A stretch of DNA of 64,000 bases from Sorghum bicolor (Eukaryota > Streptophyta > Magnoliopsida > Poales > Poaceae), in assembly GCF_000003195.3 (NCBI RefSeq), contig NC_012870.2:16360501-16424500 (forward strand). Reading direction: 5' to 3'. Each line of letters opens with the position of its first letter. Position 1 is the first letter of the stretch. Of the stretch, positions 11,943-23,506 are shown piece after piece. A model generated the notes under the pieces. The model did not search any database and was not told the origin of the DNA. It saw only the letters and a program-made list of their open reading frames with translations. The position numbers and the translations under genes were made by a program.

Positions 11943-12196
11943 ATCGGTTAAAGGCTTTGATAAGTATAGAAGAAAATAAAAAGAGAGTTGCCCGATGGTA
12001 TGATAAAAAGGTAAAGGCTAAGGAGTTCGCTGATGGAGATTTGGTATGGAAATTAATATTACCGATTGGGACTAAAAGTTCAAAGTTTAGTAAGTGGTCT
12101 CCCAATTGGGAAGGTCCTTATCGGATAAATCGATCTGCTCCAAGTAATGCCTTATTTTGGAAACTCTCGAAGGGGTTGAATTTCCTAGAGCATTGA
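11943..12196 (+). pseudogene. Integrase C-terminal fragment of a Tat-lineage Ty3/gypsy element
   Basis: The translation (NRLKALISIEENKKRVARWY, then DKKVKAKEFADGDLVWK, LPIG..SSKFSKWSPNWEGPY) is the C-terminal end of a gypsy integrase with the GPY-like motif and no chromodomain, as in Tat-type elements. The 5' side is cut exactly at the inserted element ending at 11942. The frame ends in TGA at 12194-12196; a further stretch that looks like the end of the polyprotein (HLKKYYPSIWVDA-like, about 12208-12245) is in another frame. The antisense ORF downstream fits the Tat layout. Confidence 0.75.
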
Positions 12197-12598
12197 ATGG
12201 AAAACATTTAAAGAAGTATTACCCAAGTATATGGGTCGATGCATAAAAGTTTAAGTGCCGATAACACTCCTATCGGCTGGATTAAAGTGTGTTCAGACTG
12301 AATATGATGTTTCGAGGAAATACCGATAACAGTCCTATCGGCTAGACCAAAATAATCAGCAGCTTTGAAGAAAAAGAAAAACATGTCGCCGACGAAGGAT
12401 TCATACATTCAGCAGGGCTTGGATGGTCGATATAGCACGCAGACGAATTTGATCGGTCTCTTCTATCTCCTTGATATCTTCATCGGCAGAGCCTTCCACC
12501 GGTTTCAGCTTCTTCTTCATCTGCAGTGCCTTGCGAGCTTGGACGTTTCGCTCTTGTTCGAGGGTCTTGATCGTCTCGGGCAGCTGGCTTTCTTCCTA

Positions 12599-15597
12599 TT
12601 AAGTTTGGGATAGAGCTTCTTCTATTTGTTTGAGCTCTGCCAACAGGGTTTCCCTTTTTGCCGATAGATCAGAGATCTTTTGTTTCAGCGCATCTCCTGA
12701 GGATTTCAGAATGCCGATGCTCTTGTGTTTTTCATCGGCAAGGTGCTTTACTCTCATTACCTCCTCTGAAAGCTGGGCATGAGTAGCTCTATCGGCAAGG
12801 CGCTGAGTGGCCTTTTGGTACTGGAGTTGTCGACTCTCCAAGTGAGCAGCCTTGAAGAGAATTTCCTTGGCATCGGCAGGGATTTGGCCTCTGAGAGTTT
12901 TAAACAGAACCTTGGCTGGATCGGAGTCATCAACTAGTTGGGCCGTATCCTGATGGAGCAGAGCCAACAAATCTTCCAGCTTTGCTCTGATTTCTGCCGA
13001 TGAGATCCCGATTGCTTGAGAAGAACTTGCTTCTTCGCCTTCATCTTCGGAGATTTCGATAGCGAAGGAGAATAGGCTGTTGGGAGAATCTTGTTCCTGA
13101 AAAAGAAAAGGAGATAGGTTATTTGATGATGAAATATTAGTAAAATAAAGAATGATAATCAAATAGCTTACTTATTTCAGAGCTATCTCTCGCCTCTGGC
13201 TGGTTCAGGCTGATAGTACCACAGGTTGATCGCCCGGAGTTGCTGATGGAACGATGTCAGCTGAAAAAAAAATAAATAAAAATAATAACAAGGATAATTA
13301 TAAGGTGGGAAGATAAGTCCATCGGTGATGATTTCATAGATAGTACTTTACCTTGAGGGGATGCAGTGCTCGTCTGGATGGAGGAGACTACCGATGAAAT
13401 GATTGATCCCACTGGATCGATGGTCTACTCAGGTACATCGGCTGATATTTCTTCTGGCTGAGGTACCTCTTGTGGTTGAGGTGGAGATGGTGCTTGCTGC
13501 GTCCGAGCCTCTGGTGAAGAAGGAGATGATTCCACTTGAATCGGTGACCCTGGAGGAGGGGGAGGAGGTGATACTGTCCTCTGACGCTTTGCTTGTGACT
13601 TGGTACTCTTGGGACCCTTTCTCTTTACTTGGCTGGACTAGGGGGCATCAGCAGTCATCTTGGTACTTCTAGTCTTTGCCGATCTGCCAGTTTGCTGATA
13701 CAACGGTAAAAATTTCATAAGTACAAGGGTAACAGAGTATTAATGAAATTTTGGTTGAGACAGTGAAAGTTACCGATGAAGTTCCCATAGCAGCCGATGT
13801 GTCCTGAAAAAGTTGTGTAAGTATGGAATGGAATCAGTATAAGTTGAAGAAGTCAAGAGTTTACCTTGAAAGCTTGCGCCAAAGCGGTAGCAGCTACCGA
13901 TGGGGATGTCTTCGCTCGCCTGGTGGTAATTTTCTTGAAACGCACACCCCGGTGCATTAAGGCCGCCAAGCTTGGCGCATTGTTACCGATCAGAGAGATC
14001 GGGCCCGATGGAAGGAGTTCGATCTGCCTTCCACTTCTGCTGATCGTCGGTGGTATATCATCGACCTGATTAAAGAGAGAGAAAGTAAGTTACCGTTGAA
14101 AATAAAAGCAATATAAGGAGATTGAAGCATCGGTTGGAAACTTACAGTGTTCTCGGAAATTTTGTACTTGGGGTCGATCATGCCGCGGTACGTGAGGGCT
14201 GATCTACATAACAGGTGTTCCTTCCACTCCTCCCACCACTGCTTGTATGCCTGGGTGATGAAAAGAGCCAGAATCCAAGCCGATAGATCGACGTCTGTAT
14301 CGGCATTGGTGGAAGTTGAGCTATTCTGATCCACTCGAGACCGCTGGTTTTGGTTTCCCTTGGTTTAACCACATCGGCGTAGCAGAGCGCAATCGGCAGC
14401 TGTCCAAAGGCTAGTTGGCGAGCTAGTGCCGATGGGTTATAGAACTCATAAGTCAGATTGGAGGCTTTCCCACTACCAAAGAAAATTCACTGGTATAGCT
14501 CTTGGAGTGATAATTGCCATCATCAGATCATGGTCCTTGTTGAGAGCATTTTCAAAAGGGATGAAAAGTCAGAGGAAATCTGGTGTCTTGATCCTCATAA
14601 GGCATCCATGCTTGCTGCTCTCGGGCCAAACCTTCATAAAGAGTCTGAAAGAATCGGCTGACCTGGTCTTCATTGCCTCCAGTGCCAGGTAAGACTTTGG
14701 CAGCTTCACCATAGTTCAGAGGGGAACGAGTTGCCGATTCTTCTTCATCCAATTCATGATCTTCGGCTATATCTCTGGGGAAGCGTTGTGTAAAAAGGTC
14801 AAATCCAAGGGGCTTATGCATGTGGACACTAAGCCACATGTTGAGAACCACCAGGGTCCCCCTAAGTTGCCGATGGATTAGCCTAGCAGGAGTTTCTTAG
14901 CTACCTGGTGGAGGAGGTGGTAAACAGAGCTGAGCAAGTATCGGCCAAGAGGAAATCGGCCACCATTGGCCAGTCTTTCCGCTGCCGATAGATAGACAGA
15001 GGTTGGTCCTGCCGATCGGCCACAGAACACAAACTTATCCAACCACATGTTCAAGAAAATTGTCTGCTCCCTTTCCCCAACAGATCTTGTCTTTCGATAC
15101 TTCTGAATGTATCCAGACCAACCACCGATAGCGCAAGTTTCTACTTTAGAACTGGGCTTGGTGTCAAACAGGTGACTGTTATCGGCAGTGAATATGTCTA
15201 AGCCGGTGAACATAAGTACATCGGCAAGAGTGGGTGGAGCAGGGCCATGGCCGAATACAAAAGCATTGAGCGTGTCTGACCAAAAATACAAAGCAGCTAT
15301 CAGCAGTGACTCGTTTCTCTCCATATCGGCAAGAGATAGTCTGATGCATTGGTCTAATTTCCGCTCACCCCATTGGACTTCATTTGAATGGCTGACTCTC
15401 AAGAACCAGTCTTTCCATCCCTTGGTGGGACTAGGCCAAGAGCGAAAGGCATCTTTCCACAGATCTAAGGAAAAGTTTTTGGCTCTGAAGGGGATTTTAT
15501 TTGTCTCTGCATTTATTAGATCGGTGGGATCTGGATTTCCTAACGGGCCGAAACTGCTCATCATTGTAGTTTGTTCAATTAGGCTGGCAGATAGCAA
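12599..15597 (-). pseudogene. Antisense extra ORF of a Tat-type gypsy element: plant-mobile-domain protein, broken
   Basis: Three minus-strand segments look like parts of one protein. 15597-14878 holds the N-terminal plant mobile domain-like region (FSLDLWKDAFRSWP, WKDWFLRVS, ALYFWSDTLNAFVFGHGP, PTLADVLMFTGLDIF). 14851-14552 and 14334-13990 continue it in other frames (PKYKISENTVSFQP). 13162-12599 is a Glu/Lys-rich coiled coil (LSAKRETLLAELKQIEEAL). Frame changes and stops separate them, so the gene is decayed. Extra ORFs antisense to pol, located between pol and the 3' LTR, are known from Tat-lineage gypsy elements. The alternative, a host PMD gene, is less likely given the pol fragment next to it. 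Confidence 0.65.
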
Positions 15598-15599
15598 GC

Positions 15600-17590
15600 A
15601 CTAACGTCAATATCAAAAAAATGCATACAAACAGATCATACTGCAGGAGCGCGATTGATAGTTATTGTCATTTCTCAATTTCATAACCTCAAGGAACTGA
15701 CATAAGAGATTAAGAAATGAATATATTAAGCAAAAGAGATTTCATAAATTGGAGGAGACATTAGTTGCACTGTTGCAGTTCACAGTAGCATAAAAGCTTA
15801 GTTCTTCTGTCAAAAGTGTGGACTAAAGGAAATATGACCTTACCACTAAATCCTCCAGGGTGAGGTGTAGGCAAATTGAAGAAATTTGGTTTCATTGGAG
15901 AAGCAAATAACTAAATTGCTATCGGCCCACTATGACCGTTGTTCCAGCATAAAGCGCATTAGTGCTAGCAAAGAAACATTCTAACTAGTAGTAGAGTTCA
16001 TGTAAAAAGAAAGAAACTAAATGATCAGATAGTGTAAAAAACAAATTCTAATCGTAAGGTGAAACTAACATGCAGCAGCATCAATGGCATTGCATAGAGT
16101 AGAAGCAAATAATGTCGTATGGGACCATAAAAACTTAAATTATGTTGATTGTCGTCAACTGAAAAAAAAACTCTATTATTTGCTACTAATGTGGCCTAAC
16201 CACAAATATTGTCATGTGTGACCACAAAAACTTAAATGCTATGCACTCTAGCATCATGTGTTGATTTCTTATAACTATAAATAATTTGTATCAATGGTGA
16301 TCATCTCTGAACAATAACATTCTGCACATCTGAACAGGTACTAGAACTGGTCCCTCAGCTGACAAAACAGTGGTAAATACCACCAGCCCTCTCTGAATGA
16401 ATCAGAACTGACAAGCTTCCTCATTCGGTCAGCAAATCGATGCACAGTTACAATAACGTAGCCTTACATCACGTGTAGGAGGCCAGGTTGCAAACCAAGG
16501 GCTGCGAAGTGACATCCATCGAGAGGCATCTTCGAATGAATACACTATATTACACAACACAATTGGTATTGGTAACAGTTACACAATCAGCATTGGCAGT
16601 CAAGACAAACTCACCTTGCTGCAGTTCAAGAGGAGCTCCTGGCCGTGACCTAGGCCGAACGCATACTACAGTCGAATCATCAAACTGAATCAAGAAGGGA
16701 AACGGGAAGTAGGAGATGTGCAAACGAGGAGCAAGAGAAGGGGATCTGGAGGAGGGGAACCTGGATCTGCCAGTAGTGTTGGCAGGTGATGCGGTGGTGG
16801 CCCTGGTGGCGGGTAGGACGACCGCCCTAGGTGTATCGACCTCGCTGGTGCCGAACCCAGCAGCAACAGTCAGTGCTCACCCTCACCTGCGCCTTCAAAA
16901 CCGCAACCACGACCAATAGCGACAGGGATCTGAGGGGTTGAGAGGAGGAGGGAGAGAGACGGTGCCAGGAAGGTCCTCGGCGGCGGCGAAGCAAGAGGAC
17001 GAAGGTGGCGGCGAGCTATGCTCATTCGACGGAGGGGGCAGCGAGCTGGGGGAACTGGCGTCTCCTCGGCTCCTCCTCCCCACGATCTCCAAATTGGAAC
17101 GGATGAAAAAAAGGGGATACAATTAGAATAAACAGGAGGCGGCGGGTGGAGTGGACACCCGTGGGTTGGCTCGGTTACGGTCACCTGGGCGGTGGGCTAG
17201 CTCGGGTACCGATTATTATTCAGTACCCAGGGTAATATATAGAGAAGATATACATATATATATTACTAAAACATATACTCTTAGCAAGTATAACATAATG
17301 CTTACATGCATTTTTCGTATTCACGGGAGTAATTACTCTCATTTTTAATAAACTACATTACGTATGTATTCATACTCGTTTATCGGTTTGAGTATGTTCA
17401 TATATTTATATTAAGATATTCTAGATCTTACCATGCAAAAAATTTTCAAAGGAATTCATATTTTTTAATATATTACTAAAATGTCACTAGTATATATAAT
17501 AAGTATAATCACATACTCTATGTATGCATGCATACTTAATATATATACTACTTCAAATGGTTTAGTACGATTCTACGTATACTTCATCGG
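15600..17590. other. No firm gene; possible minus-strand exons and AT-rich repeats
   Basis: I expected the Tat 3' LTR here but see no clear LTR boundary. A possible minus-strand exon at about 15842-15901 reads PMKPNFFNLPTPHPGGF and ends at a GTAAG donor. A GC-rich block at 16620-17130 looks like the 5' leader of a minus-strand grass gene, with a donor-like GCAAG|GTGAGT near 16614. I cannot join them into a product. 17210-17570 is AT-rich and repeats words such as TATGTATGCATGCATAC. Confidence 0.3.
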
Positions 17591-17852
17591 GCCATGTATG
17601 CCATAAATCTAGAGATATTCAGATATATGTCTCAGTGGGCCCGAAAGGCCCGACAAGAGGATGCCGAACGTTTCTTCGGCCATGAAGGCCCAACCACGAG
17701 CGAACTTCGTAGACGCCGATATATATCGTATTTATCCTTCGTTTTAGGTTTCTTCCCCCGCCGCCGTCACCGCCGCTCAGATCTGGCGGAGACGCTCCCT
17801 GCTCCTCCAGTTCGCACGGAAGAAGATCGCTATCCCCACTGATCCGTCAACC

Positions 17853-20350
17853 ATGAGCCGATCCTTAGTCCTTGCCCGTCCGCCTCTGTTGTACCCCGAC
17901 GATCTGGATCCGCCTCCGGCTTCCATCCTCGTCGACCCGCGCGGCTACATCGACGACCGCACCAACGCCACCACCGCCGAAGGCGTCACAAGCAAAGGCA
18001 AGCGCATCAAGGTAACCTTCTGGATTGTTAACCCGCCGCGCTGCTCCTGCTTCACAGTCTACAGCCCGGATTTAGAGAAATCCGCGTTCGGCGGCATTCC
18101 CATGCTCCTCAGCACAGAAGACGACCTCGCCATGCTTCGCGTCCCGATCTGCCGTCTGGGTGGGGACGGTGTCGCGTGGAACAACGACCACTTTGTCTAT
18201 CACGCCGGCGACGAGAATAAGCCTCCGTCGCTGGATTTGATCCCCAGGGATCCCGGCCGAGTCTTTGACGAAAACGTTGGCCTCCTGCGCTGCCGTGCTG
18301 GCGACATGTATTTCATTGCTATACTCTGCTGGGCATACTGCGTGGGAAAGTACGAACTGCACCTCTACAGCTCCAAGACAGAGACATGGAGCTGCAAGAT
18401 GATGTACCTTGCTTCATTAGAGCAGAAGTTGCTCTACACCTACCCCAGCAAGGTGATCACTATTGGAGGGGAGCATGGGTCCATAGGTTGGGTTGACCTC
18501 TGGCGAGGCATCCTCGTATGCGACGTCCTCAAGGACAGCTCCGAGCTTCGCTACATCCCACTGCCACCTCCATTGGTGCCCAGGAAACTCAAGGGTCCTC
18601 CATTGTATGTTCGTGACATCATTGTTGTTGAAGGCTACATCAAGTACTTCGAGATGTGTTCACATATTGTCGGACCTGAAGCTTGGAAGGCAGTCACATG
18701 GGAAAGGAAGGATTCTTGGGATGAGTGGAAGAAGGACTGCGTGATTGAAGTTCCCAAGTACCCAGCACAGACCAACCCTGATCAGCAGGAGGCTGAAACC
18801 AAAACCCTACCAACCTTGAAGGGATTCTACTCAGGTTATCCAGCCCTGAGCCACCACGACAGTGGTGTTGTTTACATATTGGACAGACACGGCCTCGAGG
18901 ACACAGACGTAACTGTGCTTGCAGTTGATATGAGGAAACAGACTCTAAAGGGTGTGGCTAATTGTTACTCTCCGAGGCCGCTGGGTTACAGTTCCGTCTA
19001 CTTTGGAAGTGGGATCTCCAAACATCTGCTTTCCCCCAGGTAATGTTGTATTGTAGACTCATTATGTGTATGCTTATGTCTCAGGCTTACATACACAACT
19101 TCTTACCTAGGTCTCGCATTTGGAACTGCATATAAAGGCTACATTATGGTTCTAGCATGTATAGATACTAAATGCTGTTTTAAACACATCCATACTTGTG
19201 TTAATTATAATGTACGCCCTTTCATTTTATGGGGCAGTCACGAGTTTTATAATGTAATAATCCAGTAGTCTCCAACCAAGAATGAGCCTCACATAAAAAT
19301 TATATTGTTGGATTCATACCTGAAAAGTAGTTTCTATTTGTTATTAACTTATGACTACATATTTTAGTGTTGTAGTGGAGTAGACACTAAAAGTCAGTCT
19401 AGCTTTGGAGAGCATGCTTAGTCAAACCATGCTGTATACTGCCTCCATCCCATAACAGTTGTCATTCTAGCCTTCTACACTTGTCTCAGATTAGGCCCTC
19501 TTTGGTAGGACTTTGGCTTCTCCAAAAACAGAAGCAAGGAAAATATGGGACTGTTTGGTTAGGTGGCTAATTCCTGACCAGGCCTGCTGGAGCTAAGATG
19601 AAGATGTTTGGTTCCCTGTTCTTAAGCCTTAGCCAGGCTAGAGCTCGCCGCCGTACAGGCCTTGGCCTGGCTCCCAGAGAATGGACATGGGATCCGTTTT
19701 TCTGGGGCCAGGCTTGGGCCAGCTCACTCGTGAAGTCTTTCCCGATTCCTGTCACCCCCTCTGCTCTCCTTTTGCTCGCCTCCTCTGCTCGTGAAGTCAG
19801 TGCCTTGTGGAGTCCTCCGCCACACTTCTCCTCGCCCTCTCTCTCCCTGTTGCTGTTGGCCAAGCAGAAGCACGCGGCGGTGGGGGAGCACGGCGACGTG
19901 ACTGTGGGTCCGACGAGCTCTGCCAGGAACATGGCCAGCAAGGCCCGCGCACTGCAGCGGTAGGCCTTGAAGAGCAGCTTCATGTGCGCCGGGGACGGGG
20001 AGGATGGGTTCGAGGCAGGGGACTCGTGCACAGGCACTTCGAGCATGGACGCGGGTGGCATTGGACGCGACATGGTGTGGAAGTTGAGCTCAGGTCATGG
20101 GCGCGGCGGGTGGAGGTGGCGCAGCGGACGCCATGGGCGCATCGGAGGCTAACAGCATAGAGGTCAACGCCCGGAAACCGCGACACAACTGCTTTGTTGG
20201 TTATCCAAAGCACACACACGAACGCTGCGGGCTGCTCAGCTCCATCAGGCAGCAGCTTTGGTCCGCTCGCTAGCTCCAGCTTGCAGCAGATCGTGTGTCC
20301 GTGCCATTAGCATTGCTACTTCCATGGCCCACCACAAGCAGGGGCAAAGG

Positions 20351-20384
<34 letters not shown>

Positions 20385-21514
20385 AGGGAGGGAGGGAGGT
20401 AGAGAGAGAGATGCCCAGCACCTGTTCAATAGAATGCTGCAAAGAGGGTAATCTTACCAGGCTCAAAATGTGGTGATCCTATACAAACCAAAGCAAGCAG
20501 CCAAACAAACTCTCATAGAAACGAGACCAAGGATAGAAGTCCAACCAAACACACATGTTGGCCTACTAAAGACAGGCCTAACTTGACCAGGCTCCGATCG
20601 TAGGCAGGCTCCAATTAAGCCAAGAAACCAAACAGACCCTATATGTTTCAGTGGCTTTGGCTTCTAGGCCCAAAACAACTTTAGCTTCAATGCTTTTGGC
20701 TTCGGTTCCGTTCCTGTGCGTGCTTGTTCAGTAGGGCTTCTAGTTAAGCTGGTGGAGAAGCCCCTACAAAAGCCATACATCTCCTCGTTCCCTGTGCACC
20801 ACACCTTTTTCACTCCTTAATCCCTGTGTCCAGAGCTAGAATGAAAACTAATATGGCATGGATGGATTGCTATTTTATAATGTGAAGATTCAGTTCTATG
20901 TATTAAGTTTATCTTAAAATGAGGAGTTCAAGTCTGACCACCAAATACCATCCTTATATTCATTAGATGGTATTCAAATTGATTGTAATATTCTTTACTT
21001 AGGTCTCTGTCCTCAAATTTTCTGTGCTGTAACTTGTTCCTGTTATCGATCAGACCGATGCAAAATTTGCAATCACAAAGCAACACTTCTTGCACATAAT
21101 CATATTAGTTAGATAATTGTTCTGCTATTACGGCATGTTGTAGTTAGATAATCTACTTTGCTCATCTTCTTGCTGTCATTTGAACTAAAAATATTTCCAT
21201 CAAACAGAAATTAAGCACAATTACTGAGTTGTCTAGAACTACCAATTTGTGAGCCTGCTTCTTTGTGGTCTGTTCTGAATTTACTACTGTTCAATTTAAA
21301 CTGATTTTGTACCAGAGCAGATTTTGTTAAATAATATACACTGTTTTACAGAGGGAACGCTGCTACTGAACCAAGTAAGCACAAAACTCTGCAATTTGGC
21401 AATCAAGGAGGTCCAAGGAAGAATGTGCAATCTGAGATGAGTTCTAAAAAGTTGATGGAACACACTGCAAGTGTAGAGGAAGACGATGCCGTCGTAACCA
21501 AGCTGACAACCTAG
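17853..21514 (+). CDS. DUF1618-family protein, copy A (two exons, 449 aa)
   Basis: Exon 1 is 17853-19039 and exon 2 is 21352-21514, joined AG|A with matching phase; the stop is TAG at 21512-21514. The protein carries the grass DUF1618 signature near residues 215-240 (IGWVDLWRGILVCDVL, then LRYIPLPPP). Its N-terminus (PPLLYPDDLDPPPASILVDP) is usual for the family. The function of DUF1618 proteins is not established; many sit in F-box-like or stress-responsive tandem families. The Ser/Lys-rich C-terminal tail (about 53 residues) is encoded by exon 2. The intron holds a 1.1-kb PIF-like insertion absent from copy B. The start is the first ATG after the conserved GC-rich leader and is shared by both copies. 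No frame damage is seen, so this is the better copy. Confidence 0.9.
19547..20639. mobile_element. PIF/Harbinger-like non-autonomous element in the DUF1618 intron
   Basis: Ends are GGGACTGTTTGGTT and AACCAAACAGACCC, flanked by TAT on both sides (19544-19546 and 20640-20642). Arm B lacks it, so it entered after the duplication. The interior is GC-rich and gene-like (open on the minus strand about 19567-20073) but shows no known domain; it may be captured sequence. A (GA)n tract lies at about 20351-20411. Confidence 0.8.
20351..20411. repeat. (GA)n microsatellite with a G run
   Basis: About 13 GA units, then a run of G and GGGA units, then more GA. It lies inside the 19547-20639 element. Confidence 0.9.
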
Positions 21515-21964
21515 AAGTTCCTGTGAAGAATGATATCAACTGAACTCCTAAGCTTATGGAAGAAGCCACGAGTTTAGAGAAAGACAGGAAGTAAGGTGTG
21601 CAAGGAATTCTTGCGGTGGAACAAATGACTAGTTCTGTGTGTGGTCTAGAGGCTTGTTATGGTATAATGCACCCGAAATCAGAAGCTAGATGCTGTCTGT
21701 ATTCTGTTTCTTTATCCTCGTACCAACATTGTCTTCTGTTTGCTCTATTGGAAGTCGACAACTATGCCAACGCTTAAACTTATCTGCTTACGTCATCAGT
21801 TCATCTTGGTTGGGTGCGAATGAAGGGAATGTTCATGCGGGGTGAATCCATAAAAGAATAAATTTCACTGCTTTTTGCCCTCTTTATCACTGCTACCATG
21901 CTTATCCCTTGAGTAGCCGGCTACCAAGCTTAGTTGTGATCAGTAACTAGTTTTACTATAATAA

Positions 21965-22200
21965 GGCCTTGTTTACTTCTAAATTTTTTTGCAAAATATA
22001 AATAGTAGTACTTTCGTTTGTATTTGACAAATATTGTCCAATTATGGACTAACTAGACTCAAAAGATTCGTCTTGCCAATTCTGACCAAATTATGCAGTT
22101 AGTTTTTATTTTCATCTATATTTAATACTCTATGCATACGTTTAAAGATTCGATGTGACGGGGAATTTGAAAATTTTTGAAAAAAATTTGAGGAACTAAA
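21965..22200. mobile_element. Tourist-like MITE, insertion proven by an empty site in arm B
   Basis: It starts GGCCTTGTTTACTT and its right end is trimmed to AACTAAA. TAA flanks both sides (21962-21964, 22201-22203). Arm B reads straight through (reverse complement ATAATAAGAAG near 55545), which is the unfilled target. Confidence 0.9.
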
Positions 22201-22271
22201 TAAGAAGTCCATAGTATCTCTCTCACTAATAGAACGAATTAACGAAACATAGTAATTCCTGAATGGACGAT

Positions 22272-22332
22272 GTCTGTGGACTGTGTATTTGAGAAGAGAG
22301 CTCATCGCCCAGTCAGATCATCCAAGCTGTAG
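22272..22332 (+). pseudogene. Relic of the 4CL-like last exon in arm A
   Basis: The sequence corresponds to the end of the exon at 63869-63985 (GTGGAC..., then GAGAAGAGAGCTCATCGCCCA, ending CTGTAG). It lacks the same 24 bp as the arm B copy, has lost a further base in GCCCA-GTCAG, and has lost its 5' part by a deletion joining at TGT. Confidence 0.75.
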
Positions 22333-22387
22333 CTAATTGATCTTCTCGATTTCATTACAGTGCTTGCCTTCTAGTTTCTGCTAGATA

Positions 22388-22618
22388 CTTCCTCCGTTTC
22401 AAATTATAAGTCATTCTAAGAATCTTGGAGAGTCAAAGAGAAATATAAAGATTTATGTCATAAAATAGGTACACTATGAAAATATAACTAACAAAGAATC
22501 TAATGATACTTGGTTGGTACCAAAAATATTATTATTTTACTATATAAATTTGGTCAAACTTGAAAAACTTTGACTCTCCAAGATTCTTGGAATAACTTAT
22601 AATTTGGAACAGAGGGAG
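22388..22618. mobile_element. Stowaway-like MITE (TA target) in arm A
   Basis: The ends CTTCCTCCGTTTCAAATTAT and ATAATTTGGAACAGAGGGAG are inverted, with TA on each side. The paired inner motif CTAAGAATCTTGGAGAGTCAA occurs inverted near the right end. Arm B has the uninterrupted site (GATATAAAAG), so the insertion came after the duplication. Confidence 0.9.
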
Positions 22619-22756
22619 TACAAAAGTATAGAATCTCAGCTAAGCGCTGTAAAGGTTTATATATCAAGTCAGGAACGAGATATTTGCTATTATAGCAACC
22701 ACACATTCAGTCTAGACATGCCAGAGATTAAGTTTGTTTTTATAATTAAGGAATAA

Positions 22757-23000
22757 GGCCTTGTTTAGATTCAAAAATTTTTTTGGATTTTGACACTGTA
22801 GCACTTTCGTTTTTATTTGACAAACATTGTCCAATTATGGAGTAACTAGGCTTAAAAGATTTGTATCGTGATTTACAGATAAACTGTGTAATTAGTTATC
22901 TTTTTTATCTATATTTAATGTTCTATGTATGTGCCGTAAGATTTGATGTGATGGGAAATCTTGTAAAGTTTTGGGTTTTTGGGTGCATCTAAACAAGACC
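22757..23000. mobile_element. Tourist-like MITE in arm A, empty site in arm B
   Basis: Starts GGCCTTGTTTAGAT and ends AAACAAGACC; TAA lies on both sides. Arm B reads AGGAATAAAGCATTC (reverse complement) at the same point, with one TAA only. Confidence 0.9.
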
Positions 23001-23134
23001 TAAAGCATTCTGCCCAGCCATACGCCAGACACTAGTTTTCTTTTGAATTTTCTCCAATCCAAATTGGGCCTAATCATGTGTGGGCCTGGCCCGTTCCATC
23101 TCCAGCCTAGCAGTCACGACTCCTGCAGGACGAC

Positions 23135-23480
23135 ATAGTGCTGGAGCTCCTCCATTGTGCCTCAATGCTGGTATTCCCCAGCTTGACTTTGACGCTCTCC
23201 AGTGAAGCGTGAATGCCGGCGCGGGACTTCCTCGGCTTGACTTCCACCCCCTCTAGAGAGGCTTGAATGGCGGCGTGGAGCAGGAGCGCTGTAGCGGCAT
23301 GACTTCCCATGTCGGTGTGAGGACCGGTCAGGCCGTCGGGGAGCTGTGGGTGCGGCGTGGCGCGGTGACGCCTGGTGCGGGAGGGGCTGCGGCATGACGC
23401 CTGAACCTCCGCGTGGGAAAAGTGAAAAATCTCTGAATTCCGAGGTTGCAGGGGTAGGGGAGGCACAGTTACCATACTAA
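23135..23480 (-). other. GC-rich segment with an internal repeat, unknown
   Basis: A minus-strand frame (23475-23107) contains a twice-repeated motif (AAIQASLEGVEVKPRKS, then AGIHASLESVKVKLGN). No family is recognised. It lies between the end of arm A and a LINE insertion. Confidence 0.3.
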
Positions 23481-23506
23481 CCTTCCACTCATAAGATTAA
23501 TTAGAG

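Larger units (their letters stand above)
17750..23133 (+). repeat. Arm A of a large inverted duplication (partner at 55005-58700)
   Basis: Arm A matches the reverse complement of arm B from just upstream of the DUF1618 start codon through the intron, exon 2, the downstream flank and the 4CL-like exon relic, ending near GTCACGACTCCTGCAGG (23114-23130). It is longer because it carries at least four later insertions (19547-20639, 21965-22200, 22388-22618, 22757-23000). The unique spacer between the arms is about 32 kb. Confidence 0.9.

Noticed and set aside
14147..15604. Plus-strand ORFs such as 15188-15604
   Set aside because: They are the reverse of the plant-mobile-domain frame and show no family features.
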